From: Enterococcus wangshanyuanii
GTDB lineage: Bacteria; Bacillota; Bacilli; Lactobacillales; Enterococcaceae
Length of the DNA: 64,000 bases
NCBI RefSeq assembly: GCF_002197645.1
Contig: NZ_CP021874.1
Coordinates: 2,046,001 to 2,110,000 of the forward strand
Reading direction: 5' to 3'
Positions 40,328 through 49,553 of the stretch are shown here, in pieces. The stretch's first letter is position 1, and every line of letters starts with the position of its first letter. The notes below the pieces were generated by a model. That model had not been told where the DNA came from. It saw only the letters and a program-made list of their open reading frames with translations, and did no database searches. A program made the position numbers and the translations under genes.

Positions 40328-40371
40328 TGTCAACGTTTTCAAAATACTTACTGAATGAATTCAGTGTATCA
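40328..40371 (-). promoter_or_regulatory. lacI-type gene promoter with perfect cre and palindrome
   Basis: Extended -10 TGATACACT (40363-40371, minus). Palindrome ACTGAATGAATTCAGT (40350-40365) overlaps the -10 and start point. Further downstream, minus-strand TGAAAACGTTGACA (40328-40341) matches the CcpA cre consensus at every position, placed to block elongation. The rest of 40372-40547 shows no feature I can support. Confidence 0.65.
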
Positions 40372-40547
40372 GAAATTTCGGCAATAGAATAGTTTAAACA
40401 ATAAAATTAACTCTTGAGCTCATCGCTCCTCTTCTTTTCTTTTATTCAAATCATGGTATTTCAAACGGCTGTATGTGCGGATTTCTTTTATTTTCTCTTA
40501 GATATAAGTTCTCTTTTATTTCTTAGCAAAAATCTTTTTTTCTTATC

Positions 40548-40576
40548 TTGACACAGCTCATCGAGCGTGTTAAAGT
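40548..40576 (+). promoter_or_regulatory. add promoter
   Basis: Consensus -35 TTGACA (40548-40553), 17-bp spacer, -10 TAAAGT (40571-40576), giving a leader of about 35 nt. Confidence 0.7.
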
Positions 40577-40620
40577 CTTCAAAATACTTATCGGATTTAC
40601 AATTAAGAAAGGATGATCCT

Positions 40621-41643
40621 GTGAAGCGCGCACTTGTCAAAAATTTACCTAAAATAGAATTGCATTGCCATTTAGATGGTTCGATCAGACCAGCTACATT
40701 ACAAAAAATCGCAGCACAGCAAGGAATCTCATTACCTACATCTGAAAATGAGCTCAAAGAACTTCTAGTTGCACCAGAAGATTGCCAAGATTTGAATGAG
40801 TATTTGCAACGTTTTGACCTGGTATTAAGTTGTCTTCAGACAGAAGAAGCCTTACAACAAGCAGCTTTTGATTTAATCAGTCAAGCGTCTGAAGAGAATA
40901 TTCAGTATATCGAAGTGCGTTTTGCCCCCTCTTTGCATACAGAAAAAGGCCTTTCTTTAGCCCAAATCGTAACTGCTGTGTTAGCAGGCTTGAATCAAGC
41001 ACAAGAACAATTCGGCGTGAAAAGCAATGCGTTGTTGTGCGGCATGCGGCATGAAGAGCTGGACGAAATCGAACAGATCGTTCTTCTAGCAGAAGAGTAT
41101 AAACGTTCTGGCGTTGCAGGTTTCGACCTTGCCGGCAATGAAATCGATTTTCCACCCTATGTTTTTGAAGAAACGCTAAGACTTGTTGAACGATCAAACA
41201 TTCCTTTGACTCTCCACGCAGGTGAATGCGGATGTGGGAAAAATGTCGCAGATGCCGTCTATCTGGGTGCCAAACGAATTGGTCATGGCATCGCAGTAAA
41301 AGATACACCCGAATACTTTGCATTGCTTCAAGAACAAGGAACATTGATCGAAATGTGCCCAACTAGTAATTTCCAAACGAAAACAGTGACTTCTTTAGAC
41401 GATTATCCATTTCAGCAGTTTTTAGATGCTGGTATCAATGTTTGCATCAATACCGATAATCGCACCGTTTCTGCTACCACATTAACTGACGAATTTATGA
41501 AACTGCATGAATGGTACGGTATTACTTACAATGATATGGAACAGCTGAACCATAATGCTGTCACTGGTGCCTTTCTTCCAGAAGAAGAAAAGCAAGTGCT
41601 TCATGAACGATTATCAACTGATTACTTTGAACTGATCAACTAA
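40621..41643 (+). CDS. add: Adenosine deaminase
   Basis: 340 aa; deaminates (deoxy)adenosine to (deoxy)inosine. LPKIELHCHLDGSIRPATL (zinc HxH), FDLAGNEIDF, LTLHAGECG (His/Glu), RIGHGIAV and INTDNRTVSATTLTDEF. In many adenosine deaminases the latter reads NTDDP; here NTDN, still with the metal-binding Asp. GTG start at 40621 with AAAGGATG upstream; the frame extends 18 codons further but into the promoter. Divergent from the lacI gene. Confidence 0.93.
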   Translation: MKRALVKNLPKIELHCHLDGSIRPATLQKIAAQQGISLPTSENELKELLVAPEDCQDLNEYLQRFDLVLSCLQTEEALQQAAFDLISQASEENIQYIEVRFAPSLHTEKGLSLAQIVTAVLAGLNQAQEQFGVKSNALLCGMRHEELDEIEQIVLLAEEYKRSGVAGFDLAGNEIDFPPYVFEETLRLVERSNIPLTLHAGECGCGKNVADAVYLGAKRIGHGIAVKDTPEYFALLQEQGTLIEMCPTSNFQTKTVTSLDDYPFQQFLDAGINVCINTDNRTVSATTLTDEFMKLHEWYGITYNDMEQLNHNAVTGAFLPEEEKQVLHERLSTDYFELIN

Positions 41644-41681
41644 AAAACACGGTGGAGTCAATGATTCCGCCGTGTTTTTTT
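41643..41681. terminator. Bidirectional terminator between add and GH85 gene
   Basis: AAAAAACACGG and GGA pair with TCC and CCGTGTTTTTT around a small interior mismatch and loop; A/T tails on both sides allow use by both convergent genes. Confidence 0.92.
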
Positions 41682-41687
41682 GTTGAT

Positions 41688-44423
41688 TTAATTAGTTTTT
41701 ACGATCCCTGTTTGGTTCACTCCGATAATTTGCCAATCATAAATTCTGGCAGTTTTACCATTTTGTTCAGCTTTTTCAAGACTTAATTTGACATAACGGG
41801 CCTCGACTAGACGAACCGCATCTTTACTTACGTCAGCTCGGTTTCCACGCATTTGAACAACTGGTGTCCATGTTTGTTTATCATTGCTGATCAGGATATC
41901 ATAGTCTTTTGTATTCCATTCCGAACTTTCTCCACCAGCTCCCGCATGAGACAATTCAAATCCGGCAATTGTTTTGACTGCACCTAAATCAGCGATCATC
42001 CATGGTTTGTCACTGCTATTATCACACCATTTCGTGCTTAGATCACCATCTAAAGCATAGCGGTAACTTTCACGCTCGTTGGTGTAACCAGAGCCTTCTG
42101 TTGCGCTTGTCGTCGGCAAGGTCGACAGATTTTCACTGGTGATGTCGCTTTCTTGGTCATAGACATAAATATAATTTTCAATAACGACTTCCGTCTCACC
42201 TGCTGAATTGAATGCTGTCGCTTTGACTGTATAGCTTCCTGCTTTCGCAAATGTTACCGTTGCTTCTTGCCCAGAGATCATCTCAGGATCACTGCCAGAT
42301 AGTTCCCACTTTACTGTTTCTGTTGATTTAGAGACTGCAGCAGATAATGTCACTGGTTCACCGACAGCTACTAACGTTTTACTTGCATTGATCGTGATTT
42401 CAGGTTTTTTCAGCGCTTCAAACGTGTAGACCGCTGAAGCGGATTTCTTACGATCTTCCCGACCATAAAAATCAATTGGAACGACCTGATAAACAGAAGT
42501 ATCTGATATACGTTCCTGATTTAACAAAGTATAAGAAGTATTCGCTGTCTCTCCTTCAAATTGTAATTGACCTTCGACTTCACGATATATTCGGTAAGAC
42601 GCAGTATTCTTTCCTTTCGTTTGCCAGCTGATATTGACGTTTTCAGTTAGGTCATCAACGATACTTTTTCCTGGAAAAACTACCTTGTCTATTTTGCTGA
42701 CAGGTGTTGTTTTTTCTTTTCCTAATCTGAGTTGACCTAAATAAATTTCTGCTGATGCCGTATTGGTATTTTTCAAGTCCAAACCGATCGATGTGATCGT
42801 CTTACCTGCTATTGATTTTAGCGAATAGGTCGTTTTGACCCAGCCATTTTCTAGACTTTCCTGCTTACCATTCAGTACAGTTGGAGTTGCTTTTCCTTTC
42901 ATTTCCAATACGAGTCCTGTTTCGTCTGCACCTTTCGTCACAACACTAACTGTTTCAGAAGCTGAAGGTTTGACTTGTGCTGCGTATAAATTGATGCGAG
43001 TTGCTTGATTCCCAGTCATTTGACCGGATAATTTGATCGAAGAACCGCCATTATAGGCATCTTCATAACTAACATCCGCACTCAATTGATTACCTGCTTC
43101 ATTATCGATGACCCAGCGGTACGTCGGCATGACATCTTGAATACTGCGGTTATTAAAAGTTCCTTCTTTGACATTTGTACCGTTTAAATAAAATGCATCC
43201 CCATTTCCTACATTAAAATTCGTCAAGAATGGAAATTGTGTAACTGGCGATTTTTCGACATAATACCGGGAAACTCCTTGCCATTCATTTTTACCACTAG
43301 TAACGGCTCTAGGATCGCCTTGGGGATTGATCCAAAGCAGTTGTTCGTTTTTCCAGTAACGTTCGATATCATATTGACCACCATCTCTCAGTGTCCAGTC
43401 AGGACAGTAAAGTCCTAAAGAAACAATTGGTTTTCCATCGGCATCTAAAATACTGCTTGGTTTTCTGCCTGTGTTTACGCCATTTGCCTGCACATCGATT
43501 CCAGCAAACAAATCGTAGGGATCACGTTTCAGCTGAAGTGCTTTTTCCTTAGAAGAAGTTAGCTCATGCCAGCGAAAATCAATAAACATATTATCAGAAA
43601 CACGTTTTTTCCCTTCTTGGAAATAGCCTTGATTCGTTTCATTCAACGCACCTTGCCACGCGACATTGCCGCTTGGAATCATCGAATCATACCAGATGAT
43701 CTGTTGGTTTTTAGGTTTTTTAGCCTGTAAATAGCTTAAACATTCTTTCATCTGACTAGCCGTTTGTGCATCGACATTTGTTTCCTGATTGATAAACCAA
43801 CCATCAAAGCCGTACGCTGCTGACATTTCTAGAAGCTTATCTGCCATTGGAAAGCGGCCTTTCGAATCTTTTTGCACGAATTGCTCTACCCATTCACTTT
43901 TTCCACCGTAAGCTTCCGGCGGGAAAAAGACTGTCCCGATCACCGGCACACCATTTCGATGAGCTGAATCCGTCACATCACCACTCGGCGGCACAATGAT
44001 TCCTTCACCAGAAGAACCAGCCCAGGCAACTAAAGTATCTACATATTGCCAGTTCGTAAAGTTGTAAACTGCTTTATCTGTATCCCCTTGGGACGGTGTT
44101 CCTTTCGTGTGTCGATTGACGATCGCAATCGATAAAACTTTCGCGTCTGTACTTTGATCCTCATTCATTTTCTTTCCTTTTACGCGAGGTGCTAAAGGGA
44201 CTTTCGATACATTGAAAGGTGCATCAGGATCTGTTTTAGGACTCCAATTTAGTAAGGTTTCTGGAAATAGGGCTGTCGCTTGAGGAGATTGCTCGTTGAT
44301 CGGTATCCCACTATTTCCAACTGACTCTGCATAAGCCGACAAATTGAATCCGATAGACCCGACTGCTGCCCCCAACGTAAGTATCGAACAATAAAACAAC
44401 TGTTTCCATTTTTTTCTTTTCAC
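41688..44423 (-). CDS. Secreted GH85 endo-beta-N-acetylglucosaminidase
   Basis: 911 aa. Signal peptide: basic VKRKKWK, hydrophobic core, cleavage after AYA (residue 32). Catalytic GH85 TIM barrel about 60-390 with the signature GFDGWFINQETN: N212 and E214 correspond to the Asn/Glu pair of the substrate-assisted mechanism; also FFPPEAYGG and IIWYDSM. Then a beta-sandwich carbohydrate-binding part, a fibronectin/Ig-like pair (PKD-like, about 670-750) and a C-terminal F5/8 discoidin domain (about 770-900). No LPXTG anchor, so released or bound through its sugar-binding domains. GTG at 44423 chosen: AAGGAGG lies 8 nt upstream. Cleaves the chitobiose core of N-glycans, leaving one GlcNAc on the protein (family knowledge). 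Confidence 0.93.
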   Translation of the reverse strand: MKRKKWKQLFYCSILTLGAAVGSIGFNLSAYAESVGNSGIPINEQSPQATALFPETLLNWSPKTDPDAPFNVSKVPLAPRVKGKKMNEDQSTDAKVLSIAIVNRHTKGTPSQGDTDKAVYNFTNWQYVDTLVAWAGSSGEGIIVPPSGDVTDSAHRNGVPVIGTVFFPPEAYGGKSEWVEQFVQKDSKGRFPMADKLLEMSAAYGFDGWFINQETNVDAQTASQMKECLSYLQAKKPKNQQIIWYDSMIPSGNVAWQGALNETNQGYFQEGKKRVSDNMFIDFRWHELTSSKEKALQLKRDPYDLFAGIDVQANGVNTGRKPSSILDADGKPIVSLGLYCPDWTLRDGGQYDIERYWKNEQLLWINPQGDPRAVTSGKNEWQGVSRYYVEKSPVTQFPFLTNFNVGNGDAFYLNGTNVKEGTFNNRSIQDVMPTYRWVIDNEAGNQLSADVSYEDAYNGGSSIKLSGQMTGNQATRINLYAAQVKPSASETVSVVTKGADETGLVLEMKGKATPTVLNGKQESLENGWVKTTYSLKSIAGKTITSIGLDLKNTNTASAEIYLGQLRLGKEKTTPVSKIDKVVFPGKSIVDDLTENVNISWQTKGKNTASYRIYREVEGQLQFEGETANTSYTLLNQERISDTSVYQVVPIDFYGREDRKKSASAVYTFEALKKPEITINASKTLVAVGEPVTLSAAVSKSTETVKWELSGSDPEMISGQEATVTFAKAGSYTVKATAFNSAGETEVVIENYIYVYDQESDITSENLSTLPTTSATEGSGYTNERESYRYALDGDLSTKWCDNSSDKPWMIADLGAVKTIAGFELSHAGAGGESSEWNTKDYDILISNDKQTWTPVVQMRGNRADVSKDAVRLVEARYVKLSLEKAEQNGKTARIYDWQIIGVNQTGIVKTN

Positions 44424-44440
44424 TGAATGAACCTCCTTCA

Positions 44441-44464
44441 TTATTCGCCTAAATACAGCATCAT
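44441..44464 (-). CDS. Possible 7-codon leader peptide (MMLYLGE)
   Basis: ATG ATG CTG TAT TTA GGC GAA TAA, preceded by AGGAGG with a short 4-nt spacing, ends 17 nt before the GH85 start codon and just before its RBS. Could couple or attenuate translation of the endoglycosidase. Too short to judge by coding statistics. Confidence 0.3.
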   Translation of the reverse strand: MMLYLGE

Positions 44465-44479
44465 TCATCCTCCTATAAA

Positions 44480-44544
44480 ATGTTAGCGCTTTCTAATTGG
44501 TTTATAAATAGAAAAATTATAGGTTTTCGTTTAAAAACTATAGG
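44480..44544 (-). promoter_or_regulatory. GH85 promoter: cre box plus 21-bp-spaced direct repeats
   Basis: Minus-strand -10 TAACAT (44480-44485), 17-bp spacer, -35 TTTATA (44503-44508). cre box AGAAAGCGCTAACA (44481-44494, one mismatch) overlaps the -10. Direct repeats, read on the plus strand, AAAAATTATAGG (44512-44523) and AAAAACTATAGG (44533-44544) are offset by exactly 21 bp and abut the -35. The same elements occur at the same distances at 61779-61842. Confidence 0.75.
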
Positions 44545-44574
44545 TTGTACTCTTGTTACCGTTTGTTCTTAAAG

Positions 44575-44688
44575 GATGCCTAGACAAAAGTATTCTGACC
44601 CGAGAGAAGCAGAATCTACTTTCCCTTCATCGTTTATTCGCATTTAGAGAGCGAAACAAAACTGGTTTCAGTTTTGTCCCGCTCTCCT
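44575..44688. repeat. Intergenic repeat, copy B
   Basis: TAGACAAAAGTATTCTG, a small hairpin, then CGTTTATTCGCATTTAG and the stem GAGAGCGAAACAAAACT (44647-44663) / AGTTTTGTCCCGCTCTC (44670-44686). Right half differs from copy A (26824-26882) at only a few positions. It lies just beyond the GH20 stop and probably acts as its terminator. Confidence 0.7.
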
Positions 44689-44700
44689 TTCATACTTCTT

Positions 44701-45960
44701 TTATTGATAAAAATGTTCTGAAAATGCAGCCATCAATTTGACTATCTCTAAAAAAATCATTTCTTCTTCTTTCGCTTTCGGTTTATCACACCAGATCGCT
44801 AATGCAGCTCCTTTGATTTGTCCTTGATGATCCGTTTGGACTCGTTGTTCAGATGCAAATAGATCCGGCTGCCATTCTTCTTTGATTTTTTGTGCTGTCG
44901 GATAAGAATAACCAGCATTTTCTCCTAGTACATAATAGAGATAATTGTCATTAAAATTGATGACGGAGTAGCCTTCATTTAGAAACGTCTGAACTGGAGC
45001 CATTTCCTTTTGCCATCTTGTCCAGTACGTAATTTCCAGCTCTTTGCTTAATGTACTTGTCCTATTTTTTCTAAAGAAAGCATCATTCCAAACTCTCGGA
45101 ATAAAACCAGCTTGTCTGACGAGCGCTGCAACCGAATTGACATACTCTTCGAATTTCTCTTGTCCCTGATCAGCCAAAGCTGGATAACGCTGGAAGTGAT
45201 CAAAATCAGCAAATTCATCTGCCCCAATATGAAAGTAGCGACAGCCAGCAAAAAGTGCCATATATTCCTGATAGAGCGAAAAGATAAAAGCTACGGCTTC
45301 CTCATTCGTCACATCCAGCGCTGACGAAACAGAAGTTTCTCCTTGTGACGTCAGCTCTTTCAACCGCCATTCTGGATGCTCTTTGAGTATGTGTGTCATA
45401 TGTCCCGGTGTATCTAAGTCTGGAATAATTTCAATCGATAATGCAGCGGCATACTCGATCAACTTGCGCACTTCTTTTTGCGACAAAGTCTTTTTGGAAT
45501 TGAGTTCAGGATATTTTTTTGATTCGATTCCCAAACCTGTATCCTCAGAAAAATGCAGCTGCAGATAATTACAGCCAAACAATGCCATTTCTTCCAACAG
45601 CCGCCTTAAAAAGTTCGGGGTAAAATACTTCCTGCCGATATCCAGCATAATGATTCGCTCTGATATCTTTGGTATTTTTGACCCGCGTTCACATTTTTTT
45701 CCCAATCTAAGCGATCTTACTGCATACATCAGTCCCTGAAATGCTCCGTTCTCGTCATCAGCACTAAGCACTAGCGGCTCAATCGACTCAACTGAAAACA
45801 CCGCTGACGATTCAAGAGAACGTTTCATTACAACCTCTGCCTCTTCACCATCAGAAACAAACCGAACCTTTTTCCCCAACAACCGCTCATACAGCTCACT
45901 TATTTGTTTTCCCGATAGGCAAAATGCTGCATCCAGAAAAATAGACAACTCTGAGGCCAT
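44701..45960 (-). CDS. GH20 beta-N-acetylhexosaminidase, intracellular
   Basis: 419 aa, no signal peptide. GH20 TIM barrel: YLQLHFSEDTGLGI, IPDLDTPGHMTH and the catalytic pair D248-E249 in YFHIGADEFADF. Compact, lacking the extra domains of secreted GH20 enzymes; resembles the cytoplasmic pneumococcal GH20C type. Expected to remove terminal GlcNAc/GalNAc from imported glycan fragments. Starts 2 nt after the ROK gene; last gene of GH125-GH38-ROK-GH20. Confidence 0.9.
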   Translation of the reverse strand: MASELSIFLDAAFCLSGKQISELYERLLGKKVRFVSDGEEAEVVMKRSLESSAVFSVESIEPLVLSADDENGAFQGLMYAVRSLRLGKKCERGSKIPKISERIIMLDIGRKYFTPNFLRRLLEEMALFGCNYLQLHFSEDTGLGIESKKYPELNSKKTLSQKEVRKLIEYAAALSIEIIPDLDTPGHMTHILKEHPEWRLKELTSQGETSVSSALDVTNEEAVAFIFSLYQEYMALFAGCRYFHIGADEFADFDHFQRYPALADQGQEKFEEYVNSVAALVRQAGFIPRVWNDAFFRKNRTSTLSKELEITYWTRWQKEMAPVQTFLNEGYSVINFNDNYLYYVLGENAGYSYPTAQKIKEEWQPDLFASEQRVQTDHQGQIKGAALAIWCDKPKAKEEEMIFLEIVKLMAAFSEHFYQ

Positions 45961-45962
45961 CT

Positions 45963-46817
45963 TTACGCCCCTTCTTTAGCTAAAAGCAGGCAACCGATCG
46001 TTCCGCTATTATCTCCTAATCCGCAGCCGACAATATAATCATCAGGCAATGTGACATAACCACCTAGCTGTTCTTCCAATGATTGACGGATTTTTTCTAA
46101 AAGATGGGTTTGCTTCATGACCCCTCCACCTAAAATGATTTTTTCCGGTGATAAGATCAACGTATAATTCATCAACGCCTGAGCTAGATAGAAAGCTTCG
46201 ACGTCCCAAACAATATGATCCGCTTCTAACAACTGACCTTTGACACCCGTTCTTTTCTCTAAAGCTGGACCTGCCGCCAATCCTTCAAGGCAATGGTCAT
46301 GATAAGGGCAAGTACTTTCAAAAGAATCCTCTGGATGCCGTGTTACTGAGATATGTCCCATCTCAGGATGACTAAACCCATGTAAAATAGATCCTTGAAC
46401 TACGGCACCGCCGCCAACACCAGTTCCTACAGTCAAATAAAGACAGTTTTGAGTATTTCGTCCAGCCCCTAAATGCATTTCTCCATAAGCCGCGGCATTG
46501 ACATCTGTCGTCCAAGCAATCGGCAAAGCATAACGCTCCTTCAATAAGCCTAAAAGATCGGTATTTCTCCAGCCATTTTTAGGCGTTGACGTGATATACC
46601 CATAGGTTTCAGATTGTTCATTGACATCGATCGGACCGAATGAGCCAACCCCTAATCCCTTAAGTTCATATCGATCAAAAAATTCAAAGACTTGAGCCAA
46701 CGTTTCTTCCGGTAACGTTGTTGGTATACTGATCCGTTCAATAATCGATAACTCCTCATCCGCTACAGCGCAAACAAATTTTGTTCCACCTGCTTCGATC
46801 GATCCATAATAGCTCAT
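45963..46817 (-). CDS. ROK-family sugar kinase (fructo/mannokinase-like)
   Basis: 284 aa. ATP motif SIEAGGTKF, DVNAAAYGE (catalytic Asp), VGTGVGGGAVV, HPEMGH and a zinc motif CPYHDHCLEGLAAGPA, the ScrK/mannokinase branch of ROK. Most plausible role: phosphorylates mannose released by the neighbouring mannosidases to mannose-6-P (inference). ATG at 46817 with AAAGGAGAGG upstream; 17 nt after GH38. Confidence 0.88.
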   Translation of the reverse strand: MSYYGSIEAGGTKFVCAVADEELSIIERISIPTTLPEETLAQVFEFFDRYELKGLGVGSFGPIDVNEQSETYGYITSTPKNGWRNTDLLGLLKERYALPIAWTTDVNAAAYGEMHLGAGRNTQNCLYLTVGTGVGGGAVVQGSILHGFSHPEMGHISVTRHPEDSFESTCPYHDHCLEGLAAGPALEKRTGVKGQLLEADHIVWDVEAFYLAQALMNYTLILSPEKIILGGGVMKQTHLLEKIRQSLEEQLGGYVTLPDDYIVGCGLGDNSGTIGCLLLAKEGA

Positions 46818-46834
46818 GTTTTCCTCTCCTTTTC

Positions 46835-49525
46835 TCATCTACGAAACCCGATCGTTCGAATTTCATATGGACTTAACTCTTTACCTAACGATTCTGATTG
46901 CTTTTCTTCAAGTAAATTCAGTTTCTCTGCTGTATTCGCCTGTTTTTCTACTTGTACCGCTGCCGCTTGATCACCCATATTGAAGCCGCGAACCACTAAA
47001 TACTGATCTTCTTCACTATTTTTGACTGCCGTAACAGCAAATGTCGAGCCTTCTACCGTTACATACTGATCTTCAGCCTTCAATTTGCCTGAATGACGAG
47101 TCGTCGGCTTCAAACTAAACGGAATTTGTGCACTATACGCCCGCTGATAGGTTTCGTAGCGCTCAGAAGCTGCACCATGAAAATCAACTCCATATTGGAA
47201 TGCAAACTCTCCATGACATTGCGCCTCTGGTGTCGGGAAATAGCCCCAATCGCCCATTTCACCGACAGCTCTTAGTAATGTCAACGCAATCGTATTTTTT
47301 TCCGGCAAGACTTCATATTCATTTAATCCATAATTTGAAACAGTCATTCCCCGCGCTTCATCGTGAATATTGACAAAGGCATGCTGATGCTGCGGATTTG
47401 TTGGATTTTCCCAGCTCTTACTTACTTGGTTCGGTCTTGTAACCACCTCATAAATACTATCGGCTTCATGCGTCTCAGCTTCGATCTCTGTTGGAAATAG
47501 CACACGTAAACGATGATCATCCATTTGATTATCGATCGTTGTTTCAAAGGCTAAACGAGAAGAATCTTTCGTCATCGTTACAAGGGTTGTGATCGTAAGT
47601 GATTTCAGCTTCGTTGAGCGCTTCGCTTTTCGATAACGGAAATCGACTACTGCTTTTTGCTCTTGTAGAAGCAACTCTTCTGCCGCTTCTGGAATCATCA
47701 TCTGCTGAACGATTTTCACTTGTGCGATAAATGACTCGTCTTTGACAACTGCAATTTCTGCTGAGAGCTCATTCGATAGAATCGGCGTTGTTCCTTCCGG
47801 CTGTTTAAAGATATACTCATTACCGATATCGCCAGTATCTTCAAAAGTAAGCAACTCCTGATAGTTTTTTCCAGTCGCTCGATCCTGAACGTTTATCGTC
47901 CCATTCTCATTGAACGTCACTTCTAAAAGCTCATTTTCTAAAACCACAGGCTCTACACTTTTGACCATCGAACCAGCAACTAGTTGAGATTGCTCTTGTA
48001 TTTCACGTAAGGCGAATGTCTTCCAAGAAAATGCTGGCAAATCAGAGAGCAGCATCTCTACTTCAACATATTTTGCCATGTACGGGATTCTAAAACGGTC
48101 TTTCGGTAAATCATACCCAAAACATACTTCTGGCGCAGAAATGATTGCTGGAATTCTTTCACCTTGTCTGTCGATCACCTCAAAAGTCGGTGTTTCACTT
48201 TCATTTAATTTCTGCCATAATTCATGGGGAATACCTTCTTTAAATGGCTTTCTTTCAAGCTCGAGTTTTACATTGACGCGATCTGATTTTACATAACCAG
48301 AGGTATTAAATACAACAAATGGATAACTGTTTTCTGGGAATCCGTCTGTCTGTACTTCACTTGCAAGCTGCTCTAATGCTTCTTCTGCCAAATACTTACC
48401 GACTTCATCTGCTTTTTCAAATCTTGTGATCATTTCTCGGTGAACCTCATCTGCTGAACATCCGCAAATACTATCATGAGGATGATTTTGCAATAATAAT
48501 TTCCAAGCATAATCCAGCTGGTCATGTGGATAGCTGCCCACTAGATCATAAGCCATAGCTGCCAATGGTTCAGTAATATTTTCTAACTGTCGCTCAACTT
48601 TCGTATTCCACTGTTTCAAATAAACTCTGGCGGACGCAGTGTTGGCTAAGGTAAACCAGCCGTCAGTTTCTTGACTTGTCAATTCCCCATGAACGGTTCC
48701 AACATGCTCCGGCAGATCCTGACGAACAGCTTGTAGATATTCATCAAAATTCGAATGCACAAATTCATATTCTGGGAATAATTCATTCGCCAACGCAATC
48801 GCTTTAGTCACATCTTTTTGAACAGGTTGATGATCCACACCATTCATCATCAATAAATGGTTTGTTGAAGCAAATTTTTCAGCTTCCGCTAATTTTTGTG
48901 TCCAAAAAGTTACTGCTGCTTCTTTAGTTGCTGGAATTTCATTGCCGTTGCTGTACCAGTTTGCAAACAGGAGTCCTAAAATATTCGTTCCGTCTGGTCC
49001 TTGCCACCACATTTCAGAATACTGAGAGGTGTAATTTTCATCATCCAGCACCTCATTATTGAAGCCCACCGGTTTGACACCTCGACCAAAAGCGGCTGTT
49101 TCTAACCCAGCCTGTTTCATCATTTGCGGGGTCTGTCCCATATTACCGAATGTGTCAGGGAAATAGCCTAAATTCACTGGAGCACCCCATTTTTCACTTT
49201 CCTTTTTACCGATCAGCATATTCCGGACATTTGATTCAGAACTGATCAAGAAATCATCTTGTAAAATGTAAAATGGTCCTATTTTTAGTTTTCCAGCAGT
49301 AATCGCTCGTTGAACATCCTCTTTACGTTCTGGACGAACTTGTAAATAATCATCCAATATAATGGTCTGTCCATCAAGATGAAAACTATTGAATGCTGGA
49401 TCTGTTTCAATTAGCTCTAAGACATCATCCATCAATTCGACTAAGCGCATATGATGCTGCTCATACGGCATGTACCATTCACGATCCCAGTGGGAATGGG
49501 AAACGATGTAAACTTTTTTCTTCAT
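46835..49525 (-). CDS. GH38 alpha-mannosidase
   Basis: 896 aa, no signal peptide. SHSHWDREWYM with zinc ligands H12 and D14, NLGYFPDTFGNMGQ with the nucleophile-position D124, and HPHDSICGCSADEVHREM with a further zinc His; long beta-rich C-terminal half as in the family. Trims alpha-mannosyl linkages; the pneumococcal relative favours alpha-1,3-mannose. ATG at 49525 chosen for AGAAGGAG and the HWD motif spacing. 28 nt after GH125. Confidence 0.92.
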   Translation of the reverse strand: MKKKVYIVSHSHWDREWYMPYEQHHMRLVELMDDVLELIETDPAFNSFHLDGQTIILDDYLQVRPERKEDVQRAITAGKLKIGPFYILQDDFLISSESNVRNMLIGKKESEKWGAPVNLGYFPDTFGNMGQTPQMMKQAGLETAAFGRGVKPVGFNNEVLDDENYTSQYSEMWWQGPDGTNILGLLFANWYSNGNEIPATKEAAVTFWTQKLAEAEKFASTNHLLMMNGVDHQPVQKDVTKAIALANELFPEYEFVHSNFDEYLQAVRQDLPEHVGTVHGELTSQETDGWFTLANTASARVYLKQWNTKVERQLENITEPLAAMAYDLVGSYPHDQLDYAWKLLLQNHPHDSICGCSADEVHREMITRFEKADEVGKYLAEEALEQLASEVQTDGFPENSYPFVVFNTSGYVKSDRVNVKLELERKPFKEGIPHELWQKLNESETPTFEVIDRQGERIPAIISAPEVCFGYDLPKDRFRIPYMAKYVEVEMLLSDLPAFSWKTFALREIQEQSQLVAGSMVKSVEPVVLENELLEVTFNENGTINVQDRATGKNYQELLTFEDTGDIGNEYIFKQPEGTTPILSNELSAEIAVVKDESFIAQVKIVQQMMIPEAAEELLLQEQKAVVDFRYRKAKRSTKLKSLTITTLVTMTKDSSRLAFETTIDNQMDDHRLRVLFPTEIEAETHEADSIYEVVTRPNQVSKSWENPTNPQHQHAFVNIHDEARGMTVSNYGLNEYEVLPEKNTIALTLLRAVGEMGDWGYFPTPEAQCHGEFAFQYGVDFHGAASERYETYQRAYSAQIPFSLKPTTRHSGKLKAEDQYVTVEGSTFAVTAVKNSEEDQYLVVRGFNMGDQAAAVQVEKQANTAEKLNLLEEKQSESLGKELSPYEIRTIGFRR

Positions 49526-49553
49526 GTTATTGCTCCTTCTCTCGTCCATTTTT

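Noticed and set aside
40488..40757. Minus-strand open frame of 89 codons over the add start
   Set aside because: Overlaps the add promoter and 5' end; sequence is low-complexity and lacks an RBS.
44424..44468. ATG at 44468 as start of the GH85 protein
   Set aside because: It touches the AGGAGG motif and adds residues before the signal peptide; the GTG at 44423 has an ideal RBS and a normal signal-peptide n-region.
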